Of a stretch of 62,614 nucleotides of DNA, positions 17,938 through 26,565 are shown piece after piece; within the stretch, counting starts at the first letter, position 1; every line of letters starts with the position of its first letter. The notes under the pieces were generated by a model that was not told where the DNA came from, did no database searches, and saw only the letters and a list, made by a program, of their open reading frames with translations. The stretch is from the NCBI RefSeq assembly GCF_003426775.1, contig NZ_QJUG01000011.1:1-62614 (forward strand), read 5' to 3'. Origin of the DNA: Allorhizocola rhizosphaerae (GTDB lineage Bacteria; Actinomycetota; Actinomycetes; Mycobacteriales; Micromonosporaceae). The position numbers and the translations under genes are program-made.

Positions 17938-18258
17938 CCACGGCGGTGTGGCCGCTCTCGCGATCGGGAGCGGCCACACCGCATCAGGGCGTGTGAGACG
18001 CGGGAGCCTTCGAGAATATGCCGATGCCTTCCGGGACGGGCAGGTCTCTCGCCCGCCGACGAGGTCGCCGTGCGCCTCGTCGACAGCCCGGTAGAACCGT
18101 CCACCGCCCACTTGCGACAATTCGATCCGAGCTTGCCGGCCCCGCAACGCCTGCGCGGGTTGGTATTCCTGGGGCCGGGCCACCTGCACCGGACGCCCTG
18201 CGGGTAGCAACGGCCACGAGGTTGCCCACCGGCGGTGACACGGTCCAGCTCGGCCCGA
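17938..18258. other. Intergenic region after the protease gene
   Basis: A 321-bp gap between convergent genes. It starts with the strong hairpin at 17943-17982. In the rest, one minus-strand frame reads plausibly as protein (RFYRAVDEAHGDLVGG) but has no start, no match I recognise and runs into the antisense of the protease gene; I do not call it. Confidence 0.35.
17943..17982. terminator. Strong terminator hairpin
   Basis: A perfect 15-bp stem (17943-17957 GCGGTGTGGCCGCTC with 17968-17982 GAGCGGCCACACCGC) and a 10-base loop start five bases after the protease stop codon. It is a good candidate for the end of that transcript. Confidence 0.8.
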
Positions 18259-19002
18259 TCAGGTGAAGATGGCCGCGAAGCTCTCGCCCCGGTTCAGGCG
18301 GTCGATCAGTTCCAGCACTGCCGCCGGTCCACCGTGCTTTTCGGCCCATCGGCTCACCCGGCAGGCACTCTCAGCGTACAACTGCTCGCCGGTACGGGCA
18401 GCGCGCCACTGCGCCAGGGTTTCCGGCAGTGTCTGGCCCGGCTCAGCCCGGCAGCGATCGGTGACGGTGTCGGGCAGTAGGTAGCGGCGGTCGTCGGAGA
18501 CCAGCACAGCAAGCCCTTCGTCGAACCATTGTGGGACATCGGATCCGGGCAGAAGGCGCTTGTGGAGCTCGATATGCGCCAGCTCATGCGAGGCGATCAC
18601 TACGTCGACGCCGCGCGGCGACAGCACGATTGCGCGGTCGGCAATGGCCTGGCCACGCTCACCACCTCCGCCTATGCGCTCGTAACACCGGCTGGTAAAG
18701 CAGACCAGGACCCGTGGTGAGCTGTGCCGGCCACCGTAGAAGTCGGTTACGCGCCGGCTGGCCTGGTCGAAGACGCTGGCGGCCTGCTGGCGCTGCTCGG
18801 CGGAGACGCCCCGCTCCACATACAGCTGCGGCTGCGCCTCAACGAGCCCGAAACACGCCGGGCAGACCGTCGCGGTGGCAGTGGTAAAGATCAGCGCTGC
18901 GGCCGCCACAACGACCGTCGACACGACCGCCGCGCCGGCGAACCACCACAGTTTACGGCGGCCGGGTCGCCTCGGCGGCCGGCCTCGATACGACGAGGTC
19001 AT
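18259..19002 (-). CDS. Membrane-anchored zinc metallopeptidase (gluzincin type)
   Basis: A 247-residue protein. A basic N-terminus (residues 1-20) is followed by one membrane segment (about 20-42) and an extracytoplasmic domain. HELAH (about 139-143) supplies the HExxH zinc site, and PQWFDEGLAVLVSD about 20 residues later supplies the third ligand and the family's DEG motif. Four cysteines (CPAC, CFTSRC) may form disulfides. The layout resembles actinomycete membrane metallopeptidases of the peptidase MA type. It is convergent with the protease gene and not in an obvious operon. Confidence 0.75.
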   Translation of the reverse strand: MTSSYRGRPPRRPGRRKLWWFAGAAVVSTVVVAAAALIFTTATATVCPACFGLVEAQPQLYVERGVSAEQRQQAASVFDQASRRVTDFYGGRHSSPRVLVCFTSRCYERIGGGGERGQAIADRAIVLSPRGVDVVIASHELAHIELHKRLLPGSDVPQWFDEGLAVLVSDDRRYLLPDTVTDRCRAEPGQTLPETLAQWRAARTGEQLYAESACRVSRWAEKHGGPAAVLELIDRLNRGESFAAIFT

Positions 19003-19145
19003 CCCACTAGCCTTTCGCTACCAGTGATTCAGAATCATTGTCGCCCGCATTGGCACCGTGCATTGAGCATCCGAATTGGACAATGGGTGGCCGGGTGGTG
19101 GTGCGGCACACCAGCCGCGGCGCACCGGATCCGGCTCGGCTGGGC

Positions 19146-20330
19146 TCACGCCGGAACTCGGGCCTTCGCCGCCGGCGGTGTCGCGTCGTCCGGCTCCTCA
19201 AGCCTGGCCGGGAGTGTGATCGACGCGCATAGGCCGCCCGTGGGCCGGGCGAGCAGGGCGAGCCGGCCGCCATGCGCGGCGGCGACGGCGGCCACAATGG
19301 ACAGACCGAGCCCGGAGGAGCCGGTGCGCTCGACGCCGAGTCGCTCGAAGGGCTGCGCCAGCCGGTCGACCTCCCGCTGGTCGAGCAGGCGCCCGCCGGT
19401 CTGGACCAGCAGCACCGCCTCCTGTCCGGTCACCAATCCCATGATCTCAATCGATCCGCCATTCTCGTTGTGTGCCACCGCGTTGTCGACGACGTTGCCC
19501 ACCAGCCGCGCGAGGAGCGCGGGGCTGCCCCGCACCACCATCGCCTGCGGCACGTCCACGGTTACGCGCAGGCCCTTCGCCGCCGCGTCCGTGTGCCGGT
19601 CGTGTAGCGCTTCCCGCACGAGGTCGCCGAGGTTGACCGGGGCGATGTCGGCGAACGATCCGTGCTGGGCGCGGGCCAGCACGAGAAACCCGTCGAGCAG
19701 GTGATCAACCCGGTCCAGCTGCGTACGTAGCCGGTCTGCGAGCGCGACGGTGGAGGCGGCCGGGTCGGGCTTGGCGACCGCGACGTCCAGCGAAGCCCGC
19801 ATGGTGGCCAGCGGGGTGCGTAACTCATGCGAGGCGTTGGCGACGAAGCGGCGCTGCGCGGCGAACGACGCCTCCAGCCGTTCGAGCAGGTCGTCGATGG
19901 TGTCTGCGAGTTCTTTCACCTCGTCGGCCGGGCCGGCGACGCCCAGCCGTAGATCCAGGCTGTCCGAGGAAATGCGTCGCGTGGCGGCCGTGATGTGCCG
20001 CAGCGGCCGCAGCACGCGTCGGGCCAGCACGCGGCCGAGTACCAGCGAGATCAATGCCATCAGGACCAGCGCCACGAGCGAGGCGGCAAGAAGCTGGCGG
20101 GTCTGCTGCGCGTGCACCGCTGCCAGCTGGTCCTCCAACAGGCGGATGCGCTGCTGCGCTTTACCCAGTTCACCCTGGACAGGCGGATTCGTCGCGGGAA
20201 CGGTGCTATTCACATTGCCGCCGGCAAGCAGAAAGGTCAGACCGAGCAGTCCGGTACCGGAAACGAGAAAGACGAGGGCGTACAGGACCGTGAAGCGGGT
20301 CCCGACGGTCCCGTTGCGCAGGCTGATCAC
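19146..20330 (-). CDS. HAMP-type sensor histidine kinase (orphan)
   Basis: About 394 residues from a GTG at 20330 (starts at 20366 or 20408 are also open, the latter only 8 bp from the divergent gene). Two membrane segments flank a short extracytoplasmic loop. A HAMP segment follows (about 130-180), then a HisKA helix with NASHELRTPL (phospho-accepting His) and a HATPase domain with N box NVVDNAVAHN and G2 box GSSGLGLSIVAAV. The G1 box, normally DTGxG or NTGxx, reads LVQTGGRLL, so the ATP-contacting Asp/Asn is Gln. No response regulator gene is adjacent, so the partner is unknown. Confidence 0.85.
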   Translation of the reverse strand: MISLRNGTVGTRFTVLYALVFLVSGTGLLGLTFLLAGGNVNSTVPATNPPVQGELGKAQQRIRLLEDQLAAVHAQQTRQLLAASLVALVLMALISLVLGRVLARRVLRPLRHITAATRRISSDSLDLRLGVAGPADEVKELADTIDDLLERLEASFAAQRRFVANASHELRTPLATMRASLDVAVAKPDPAASTVALADRLRTQLDRVDHLLDGFLVLARAQHGSFADIAPVNLGDLVREALHDRHTDAAAKGLRVTVDVPQAMVVRGSPALLARLVGNVVDNAVAHNENGGSIEIMGLVTGQEAVLLVQTGGRLLDQREVDRLAQPFERLGVERTGSSGLGLSIVAAVAAAHGGRLALLARPTGGLCASITLPARLEEPDDATPPAAKARVPA

Positions 20331-20416
20331 CCGTCCAGCATGCCCGGCGTCGCATAACAGCAGCATGACAAGGTCGGTTCGCTCCGTGTTAGGCGCTGAC
20401 ACGTACAACCATCGGC

Positions 20417-21901
20417 ATGTTTACCATCAAACTCCTCCGGCGGGAGTGCGCGGCCTTCCGCCGCCCGGGACGCCTGATCGCCCTCGCCGCCGCAGCCGCC
20501 GCCGTCATCGCACTGGGCCTGCTGTCCTCCGCGGGCGTCCGCGCCGAATGCCCCGGCCCATGCCCGCCGACCCCCGTGGCGGACGACGGCACGATCGTCA
20601 GCGACGGGTTCTGGTTCCTGCATCGCGACCTGGGTCGCGAAGGGAGCATCACGGCGCGGATGACTTCGATGACGGGTACGATCACCTACCCTCCACCGGA
20701 TCACGACGAGATCGTGCCGGGGCTCGTGCCATGGGCCAAAGCGGGAATCATCATCAAGGACGGCATGCGGCAAGGCTCGCCGTATGCGGCGCTCCTGATG
20801 ACCGGAAGCCACGGCGTGCGTCTGCAGTACAACTACCGGCACGACATCGCCGGCACGGCCGGCGGCGTCTCCGAGCAGTCCCCACGCTGGCTACGCTTGA
20901 ACCGCTCGGGCGACACCATCACCGCCTCCGAATCGTTTGACGGCAATCAGTGGAGCGCCGTGGGAACGGTGACGCTGCACGGGCTGCCGGAGGTCGTGCA
21001 GGTCGGCCTCTTCGCCACCTCCCCGGGCGACCTCACACTCCAGAGGACCGGCCTCGGCGGCGCGATCGAACAGGTCCGGTTCACCCAAGCCGTCGGTACC
21101 TTCGACAACGTCACCGTCGAGGGCGGCGCTGCGGGTGCGTGGCATAGCGATTCGGTCGGCGAGATGAACCACACCGATTGGGAGAAGTACCACCATGCGT
21201 CCGGAGCTGTAGAGAACGACGGGGTCATCACGGTCAGCGGCAGTGGAGACATCGGGCCGATCGGCGAAGGTGCCGCTGGCGTCGACATGCGTCTGCTCGG
21301 GTTGATCGTCGCGTTGATCATCGTGATTGTCGTCTCGGCCCGCTACGGCGCCGGTACGGCACGCGAGACGACCGCCCGGCCGACGATTGCCGCCCGTGCG
21401 GTCGTGCTCGGGGCGGCCACGTTCCTCACCACGGTGGTGGCCGTCGGCATCGTCCTGCCGGTGGGCGCGGCGATTCTGGCGGGCAACGGCGCCACGGTGC
21501 CGCCGCTGCCGGCGCTGACCACCGCCCGCGTGGTCGTCGGCCTCGCGATGGTGATCGCGCTGTGCGCCGTGCTCACCTACGGGCTCGGTGTGTGGCTGCG
21601 CCGCGGCTGGGCGGCCAACGTCATCGGCCTGTCGCTGATCGCTCTGCCCTACATGGTCACGGCCGTCCCGCTGCTGCCCGACACGTTCACTGAGTGGCTG
21701 CTGCGGATCACCCCGGCCGCCGGCTTCGCCGTCCGGCAGACGGCCGTGGAGTATCCGCAGGTGACCGCACATTACGCGCCATCGGCCGGGTATTTCCCGC
21801 TCCCGTGGTGGGCCGGGCTCGCCGTGCTCTGCGCATACACAGCGGTCGTCGTGCGAATGGCCCTCGGCCGGAAGCCCGCTTCGAACACCGACTGGCGATA
21901 G
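20417..21901 (+). CDS. Membrane protein with extracellular jelly-roll-like domain (permease-like)
   Basis: A 494-residue protein. One N-terminal membrane segment (about 20-42) leads into a roughly 240-residue extracytoplasmic domain with VPWAKAGIIIKDGMRQGS and GVRLQYNYRHDIAG. This pattern resembles concanavalin/LamG-like domains found in some actinomycete ABC-2-type permeases. From about residue 295 onwards six hydrophobic segments follow. An ABC ATPase normally accompanies such proteins but none is adjacent. It is divergent from the histidine kinase, with an intergenic region of at most 86 bp, and may be its target. Substrate unknown. Confidence 0.6.
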   Translation: MFTIKLLRRECAAFRRPGRLIALAAAAAAVIALGLLSSAGVRAECPGPCPPTPVADDGTIVSDGFWFLHRDLGREGSITARMTSMTGTITYPPPDHDEIVPGLVPWAKAGIIIKDGMRQGSPYAALLMTGSHGVRLQYNYRHDIAGTAGGVSEQSPRWLRLNRSGDTITASESFDGNQWSAVGTVTLHGLPEVVQVGLFATSPGDLTLQRTGLGGAIEQVRFTQAVGTFDNVTVEGGAAGAWHSDSVGEMNHTDWEKYHHASGAVENDGVITVSGSGDIGPIGEGAAGVDMRLLGLIVALIIVIVVSARYGAGTARETTARPTIAARAVVLGAATFLTTVVAVGIVLPVGAAILAGNGATVPPLPALTTARVVVGLAMVIALCAVLTYGLGVWLRRGWAANVIGLSLIALPYMVTAVPLLPDTFTEWLLRITPAAGFAVRQTAVEYPQVTAHYAPSAGYFPLPWWAGLAVLCAYTAVVVRMALGRKPASNTDWR

Positions 21902-21968
21902 ACCCGAAGCGGACTCGCAATCCGGCCCAGGCGCTCACCTGAGCACGGTCGCCCGAACGCGTTTCGGG

Positions 21969-22742
21969 TCAAGCCTCTTCCGGGTCCTGTCCGAACGCGG
22001 CGCGTCCGCCATCGATGGGAAGGACCGCGCCGTTGATGAAGCCGGCCGCGTCAGATAGCAGGTAGGCGACGGCCGAGGCCACTTCGTGCGGTTGTCCGAG
22101 GCGGCCAAGGGGATGGAGTCGCGCCATGTCGGCCTCAATCCGCGTCATGGCTTCGTGCGTCTGCTGTGCCAGGAAGGCTTCGTACCGTTCAGTCGCGATG
22201 GATCCGAGCGCAAGTGCGTTGGTGCGGATGCCCCGGGGTCCGTAGTCCACGGCCAGTGCCCGGGTGAGACCTTCAGTGGCTGCCTTGGCCGTCGCGTAGG
22301 GCAGCGCGCCCCGCACCGGCCGCTGCGCCTGGTGGGACGAGATGTTGACGATGGCGCCAGGTGTGGCGGCGGAAAGGAACCGGCGGATGGCGGTAGCGCA
22401 GCCGACGACGACGGGCTCGAGGTTGAGAGCGATCAGATCGAGAACATCGCGAGCCGGTGTGGAATCGAGTGCGGCGTCACGGAAGACGGCGGCGTTGTTG
22501 ACCCACCCGGTGAGAGTTCCGGCAGCCTGCGCCAGATCCGCGGCCTGTTCGGTCACGGTTTGCTCCGCCGCGCTGCCAACGGCCGGCACGACCCGGGCGC
22601 CGGCGTGGTGGCTCGTTGTCCAGGTCAGGGCCGCCGGGTCGAGGTCAATGACCACCACGGTGTGGCCGTCGTCGAGCAGGCGCTCCGCGATTGCTCGCCC
22701 GACACCACGGCCACCCCCGGTAACCACGTAAGAGCGTCTCAT
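21969..22742 (-). CDS. Short-chain dehydrogenase/reductase (SDR)
   Basis: A 257-residue classical SDR. The start at 22742 (MRRSYVVTGGGRGVGRA) puts the nucleotide-binding GGGRGVG motif at residues 9-15. NNAAV lies near residue 88 and the catalytic Ser-Tyr-Lys set reads NISSHQAQ then YATAKAA. A longer frame to 22835 adds an unlikely N-terminal tail. The C-terminus has the GAVLPIDGG of family members. The gene lies 47 bp downstream of the DUF998-like gene on the same strand. Substrate cannot be assigned. Confidence 0.85.
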   Translation of the reverse strand: MRRSYVVTGGGRGVGRAIAERLLDDGHTVVVIDLDPAALTWTTSHHAGARVVPAVGSAAEQTVTEQAADLAQAAGTLTGWVNNAAVFRDAALDSTPARDVLDLIALNLEPVVVGCATAIRRFLSAATPGAIVNISSHQAQRPVRGALPYATAKAATEGLTRALAVDYGPRGIRTNALALGSIATERYEAFLAQQTHEAMTRIEADMARLHPLGRLGQPHEVASAVAYLLSDAAGFINGAVLPIDGGRAAFGQDPEEA

Positions 22743-22789
22743 GAGCTCACTTTGGCACCATCGCGCGGCGGCCGCCCGCAGGCGCCCGG

Positions 22790-23440
22790 CTAGGACTCCG
22801 CCCCGCGGAAGATCGTGTTGCTCTTGAACAACCACGCCACACCGAAAGCCAGTACCGCCACCGACTCACCCCACAGCATCGGCCGCACCCGGCCGATCAC
22901 GTCGTCGGGCAGGAAGGCGTGTCCCAGCGCGGCCAAGCCGAGGCCGAGCAGGATGGCCGCGCCGCACACGTAATAGATGACGTTGCGGGTCTTCTTCTGC
23001 TCGGTCATCGCGTGCGGAAGCACCGACCGGGGAAACAGGAAGAAGCAGAAGCAGACCATGCAGAGGAACAGCACCGCGGCGGCGATCCCGTGGATCGCCC
23101 CGACCGGGCCGCCCGCCGCGGTCACCAGAAGCTGCTGGCCCGGCACCGACGTCGGGAACATGGCGACGCAGATCGCGGCGAGGCCGGCGATGGTACCCAG
23201 GATGTCGTCAAGCCTCGTGTAGCGGTAGAAGATGAGGAAGACGCCCACGGCGCAAAGGCTTCCCACGAAGATGTCGCGCATGCCGGTGTGGTAGGCGCCG
23301 CTGATCGAGCTCAGCAGCTCCGGCCGGCCCACCTGCAGGGCGTGGCCAATGGTCACGACAAACGGTAGCGCGATGCCGATGGCGCCCACGCCGACGCGCA
23401 GTCCCCGGATGGTCGCCGAGTCCTGTGATACATGTGCCAT
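22790..23440 (-). CDS. DUF998-like integral membrane protein
   Basis: A 216-residue protein with about six to seven membrane segments. Features include GAYHTGMRDIFVGSL after the first segment and GPVGAIHGIAAAVLF, matching the pattern of DUF998/hypothetical actinobacterial membrane proteins. The start ATG at 23440 lies just downstream of a -10-like element, so its mRNA may be leaderless. Function unknown. Confidence 0.75.
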   Translation of the reverse strand: MAHVSQDSATIRGLRVGVGAIGIALPFVVTIGHALQVGRPELLSSISGAYHTGMRDIFVGSLCAVGVFLIFYRYTRLDDILGTIAGLAAICVAMFPTSVPGQQLLVTAAGGPVGAIHGIAAAVLFLCMVCFCFFLFPRSVLPHAMTEQKKTRNVIYYVCGAAILLGLGLAALGHAFLPDDVIGRVRPMLWGESVAVLAFGVAWLFKSNTIFRGAES

Positions 23441-23445
23441 ACCTC

Positions 23446-23474
23446 TAGCTACGCCGCTGATTGCAATATGTCAA
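23446..23474 (-). promoter_or_regulatory. Candidate promoter placing the start at the mRNA 5' end
   Basis: On the minus strand TTGACA (23474-23469) is followed after exactly 17 bases by TAGCTA (23451-23446). Five bases separate the -10 element from the ATG of the DUF998-like gene at 23440. Transcription would start at or next to the start codon, giving a leaderless mRNA. Confidence 0.5.
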
Positions 23475-23480
23475 TAAAAA

Positions 23481-23520
23481 CCACGCCGGCCGGTGCGGCG
23501 CGCCGTACCGGCCGGCGTGG
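23481..23520 (-). terminator. Rho-independent terminator of the PRC-barrel gene
   Basis: CCACGCCGGCCGGT (23481-23494) pairs perfectly with ACCGGCCGGCGTGG (23507-23520), and on the minus strand the stem is followed by TTTTTATTG. A 14-bp GC stem followed by a T-run is a classical intrinsic terminator for the gene that stops at 23542. Confidence 0.85.
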
Positions 23521-23541
23521 TGTCAGCCGACGTGTTGCTTG

Positions 23542-23988
23542 CTAGCGTTGCGTCGGAGGGATAGGCCCACCCGGCGCGTGGTAGTTGTCGCCGTAGTAGC
23601 TGCCGACCTTGTCGCGATACACGGGATCGGTGAAGGTGTCCGGATCAAACTCGGGAGCAGACTTGATCTGATCCTTCGTCCGGTCCACATAGACCTTGCG
23701 TTCCTCACGGTCTATATGGTTGACGGTACCGGCCGGAAGCAGCACCTTCTTGCCGAAGACCCACGGACCGGTGTCGACGACCAGGCACTGGGCGCCGACC
23801 TCGTGGCTGGCATCATCGACCTTGCCGATACCTCCGTCGACGGCCTCGACCTTGTAGCCGGTCAGGCTGGCACCGTTCACCGCCACCTCGTCCCGATAGC
23901 TCCACGGGTCGAAGGTGTTACCCGTCCCGGCACCGGCGATCGGGCCCGGCGTCTGATATCGGGGCTCCTGAGGGTCCAGCGCGTCCAT
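23542..23988 (-). CDS. PRC-barrel domain protein
   Basis: A 148-residue soluble protein starting at ATG 23988 behind GAGGAGGCAG. The middle (about residues 38-100) fits a PRC-barrel: YKVEAVDGGIGKVDDAS, then CLVVDTGPWVFGKKVLLP and VNHIDREERKVYVDRTKDQI. The ends are Pro/Gly/Tyr-rich. PRC-barrel proteins of this type are widespread stress or storage-associated proteins in actinomycetes, with unproved function. The gene is followed by a strong terminator. Confidence 0.8.
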   Translation of the reverse strand: MDALDPQEPRYQTPGPIAGAGTGNTFDPWSYRDEVAVNGASLTGYKVEAVDGGIGKVDDASHEVGAQCLVVDTGPWVFGKKVLLPAGTVNHIDREERKVYVDRTKDQIKSAPEFDPDTFTDPVYRDKVGSYYGDNYHAPGGPIPPTQR

Positions 23989-24086
23989 TCGCACCTGCCT
24001 CCTCATTCGAATCGACTGCATTGTCCATCTACGAGTACCCAGACATCGGCAGATCCATACGCGACGGCGGCCGTTCAGCGCGCGCC

Positions 24087-24582
24087 TCAAGCAGGAGCCC
24101 GCCGGGTGAGGCGCATCTGCTCCTCCTCGATCCAGGTGGCACCGCGATCGTGCGAAATCTCGCCTATCCACAGCGCCGATCCGGCCGTGATGTCGGTGAA
24201 CCGCCAGCGCAGCCACGGCTCCTCCTCGTCGCTTTGCAGGACGATCTGCCCGTCGACGGGTCTGCCGATGAACCGGCGCACCCGCGCGTTGATCGGCTCG
24301 ATCCAGGTCGAACGCCAGGCGTCCATGGCCGGGTCGTAGAAGCGGACGGTGGTGCCGTGGAAGGCGCGCATCCGGGAGTCGCACGGTTGGTCGCGGCCGG
24401 GCACGATCCACGTGTCCTGCACCGCCCGCCCGCCCGCCCAGGACCCAGCCGAAGTGCAGCTCTCCCTCCACCTCCAGCGGTTGCCCGGCGCTGTCGGTGC
24501 CCGACCACCGCACGGCCCACGACCCCACGAACCGGCCGAACAGCATGAGCTTGTCGGCGTGTTCCGCGGCCGGGCCGGACAC
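24087..24582 (-). pseudogene. DUF1579-like gene frameshifted at a GGGC repeat
   Basis: Two minus-strand frames together make one protein of about 164 residues. The first part (from ATG 24582: MSGPAAEHADKLMLFGRFVG) ends in VLGGRA, and the second continues VQDTWIVPGRDQPCDSRMRA and ends at 24087. The frames break at 24422-24440, where GGGC occurs 4.5 times; removing one GGGC unit restores a continuous frame (VLGGRAVQDTWI). The fold suggested by GSWAVRWSGTDSAG and YDPAMDAWRSTWIEP is the lipocalin-like DUF1579 type. It is either a decayed gene, a phase-variable one, or a sequencing error. Confidence 0.7.
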
Positions 24583-24647
24583 GTGCAGGGCCTCGATCAG
24601 CCCGTTGTCATCCGTGACTTTCCGCTTTCCGTTGTCCTACAAGCACT

Positions 24648-24926
24648 TTGGCAGACCCTGGTCGAGGTCGTACCAAAGATCGTCGACATCCTCCAGGCCG
24701 ACCGACAGTCGAGCACGTGCTCGCCCAGCCGGAGACCCGCATGCTGTGGCACCTGACGGGGCCCGATGACTACATCATCCACGTGGCCGCCGTGGACCCG
24801 GCGGACCTGCAGCGGTTCGTGCTCAACGAACTCACCGCGCGGCCGGAGGTGGCACTGGTACACACAAATCTTATTTTTCGACAGTGGCATGGCAGGCCGC
24901 TTCGCCCTCCGAGGGCCAAGGCGTAG
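24648..24926 (+). pseudogene. Remnant of an Lrp/AsnC-family regulator
   Basis: The plus-strand frame from about 24710 to the stop at 24926 encodes the effector-binding (RAM) half of an Lrp/AsnC protein: VLAQPETRMLWHLTGPDDYI, then IHVAAVDPADLQRFV and RPEVALVHTNLIF. The helix-turn-helix half is missing; the preceding sequence is unrelated and the short ATG-led frame is in-frame only by chance. It has therefore probably lost DNA-binding function, and its neighbour on the other side is also frameshifted, so the 24-25 kb stretch looks decayed. Confidence 0.65.
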
Positions 24927-25105
24927 CCAGATCGCGGGTTTCTTGCCAAATCCCGCCGATCGGTTTCGCCATGGGCAATCTCGGAGGGCGGCTGGCAACT
25001 GTTGCCGCCATGCGGCTGTTGCGGGCGGATGCACTTTTCACCGGTCTCGTCGGTGGGTTCGTTGAGCGTGCTCGTCGACGGGGACAGGATCGTCTCGCCC
25101 GCGCA

Positions 25106-26518
25106 TCACGCGCGGCTGGGCCGCAGCTCCACCGCGGTGCGCAATAGGTCGACCGCGGCGGGGATGTCCGCGTCCGCGATGTTGCCATACCCAATCACAA
25201 GTGTTGATGTGGCGTGACCTTTCCATTGGTACGCCGAAAGGTCCATCAGGCGCAGGCCCCGGGCAGCGGCGAACCTGACGGCGGACGCCGTGTCGGTGCC
25301 GGCCGGCAGGTGGAGCAACAGGTGAAGTCCCGCGGCGGTACCGGCGATGTGCCCCTGCGGAAACCGGCGGGCAAGCGTTTCGACGAGCAGATCGCGGCGT
25401 ACCCGGAACCGCCGCCGCGCCGCCCGCAGGTGCCTGTCGTACCAACCACGGTCGATGAACGAGGCCAGCGCGAGCTGATCGAGCACGGGCGGCGCGGACG
25501 CGACGGGATTGGCCGACCGCACGGCGGCGGACATCGCGCCGGGCGCGATCAGCCAGCCAAGCCCGAGCGCGGGCGACAACGTCTTGCTCACCGAGCCGAG
25601 AAGGAACACCCGGCCCGGATCCATGCCCTGCATGACCGCGACGGGCCGGGAGTCGTAGCGGAACTCGGCGTCGTAGTCGTCCTCGATGACATACCCGTCC
25701 ACCGTACGGGCCCAGCGCACGAGCTCGTTGCGGCGCGCGGGCGACAGCACCGTGCCCGTCGGAAACTGGTGTGCCGCACCGACCACGGTCGCCCGCACCG
25801 GGCCGCGGCTCGGTAGCTCGCCGACCCGCAGGCCGTCGGCGTCGACCGGGACGGGATGGACGCGCAGTCCGGCGCTCCGCGCGGCCTCGCGCAGCCGTGA
25901 CCAGCCCGGATCCTCAACCGCCAGATCGGTGATCCCGGTGGACCGCAGGGCTCGGCACACGCGCACGAGCCCATCCGTGATGCCCGCGCACACGGTCACG
26001 GTCGCCGCGCGCAGATCGGCGGCGCGGGAGCGTTTCAGGTACTCGGAAAGGATTTGGCGCAAAGCATGATGCCCGGCGGGATCGGGCAGGCCCAGATCGT
26101 GGCGCACGGCCTCGCTGATCGCGGCACGCACGGTCTCGGTCCACCGGCGACGGGGAAAGGCCCGCAGATCGGGCAGACCCGGCGCAAGGTCATATCGCAC
26201 CGGTTGCGACCGCGCACGGGCTTCACGCCGTTGCGCCACGGCACCGTCGGTAGTCCAGGCGACCCGGGTCGCGGAGCCGACCTGCGCCGCGAGATAGCCC
26301 TCGGCAACCAGTTGGGAGTATGCCTCCGTGACCACCCACCGGGAACACCCCAGTTCCTCGGCGAGCGTCCTGCTCGGCGGCACGGCATCGCCCTCTGCCA
26401 GCCGCCCGTCGCGGATCGCGGCGCGCAACGCCCGCGCCAGGCGCACGTGCCTCGGCCCGTTGCCAGGCTCGACTTCGAGCAGTGTCGCCCACGCGAAATT
26501 GGTCTGGGATTCCGCCAC
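25106..26518 (-). CDS. MocR/PdxR-type regulator (GntR wHTH plus aminotransferase domain)
   Basis: A 470-residue regulator starting at GTG 26518. Residues about 18-85 form a GntR winged helix (RLARALRAAIRDGRLAEGD, PSRTLAEELGCSRWVV). The rest is a fold-type I aminotransferase-like domain with VCAGITDGL, VIEDDYDAEFRYDSRP and the PLP lysine in LGSVSKTLSPALGLGW. MocR proteins bind PLP and an amine or aldehyde effector and usually control the adjacent divergent gene. Here that is the aldo/keto reductase at 26566, 47 bp away, with a palindrome between. Vitamin B6 metabolism is therefore a possible role. Confidence 0.9.
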   Translation of the reverse strand: MAESQTNFAWATLLEVEPGNGPRHVRLARALRAAIRDGRLAEGDAVPPSRTLAEELGCSRWVVTEAYSQLVAEGYLAAQVGSATRVAWTTDGAVAQRREARARSQPVRYDLAPGLPDLRAFPRRRWTETVRAAISEAVRHDLGLPDPAGHHALRQILSEYLKRSRAADLRAATVTVCAGITDGLVRVCRALRSTGITDLAVEDPGWSRLREAARSAGLRVHPVPVDADGLRVGELPSRGPVRATVVGAAHQFPTGTVLSPARRNELVRWARTVDGYVIEDDYDAEFRYDSRPVAVMQGMDPGRVFLLGSVSKTLSPALGLGWLIAPGAMSAAVRSANPVASAPPVLDQLALASFIDRGWYDRHLRAARRRFRVRRDLLVETLARRFPQGHIAGTAAGLHLLLHLPAGTDTASAVRFAAARGLRLMDLSAYQWKGHATSTLVIGYGNIADADIPAAVDLLRTAVELRPSRA

Positions 26519-26536
26519 GATATTGGAGCGTACTGC

Positions 26537-26555
26537 CTATCCGAAACCGGGATAG
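26537..26555. promoter_or_regulatory. Candidate MocR operator
   Basis: CTATCC (26537-26542) and GGATAG (26550-26555) form a 6-bp inverted repeat with a 7-base spacer in the 47-bp divergent region between the MocR-type gene and the aldo/keto reductase. Confidence 0.45.
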
Positions 26556-26565
26556 CGTCGTCGTC

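Noticed and set aside
15526-18210. 894-residue minus-strand frame opposite the S8 protease
   Set aside because: The plus strand encodes a complete protease with catalytic triad and CBM2; the antisense frame has no domain signature.
17984-18258. Minus-strand frame with RFYRAVDEAHGDLVGG as a gene
   Set aside because: There is no start codon or ribosome binding site and the frame runs into the antisense of the protease.
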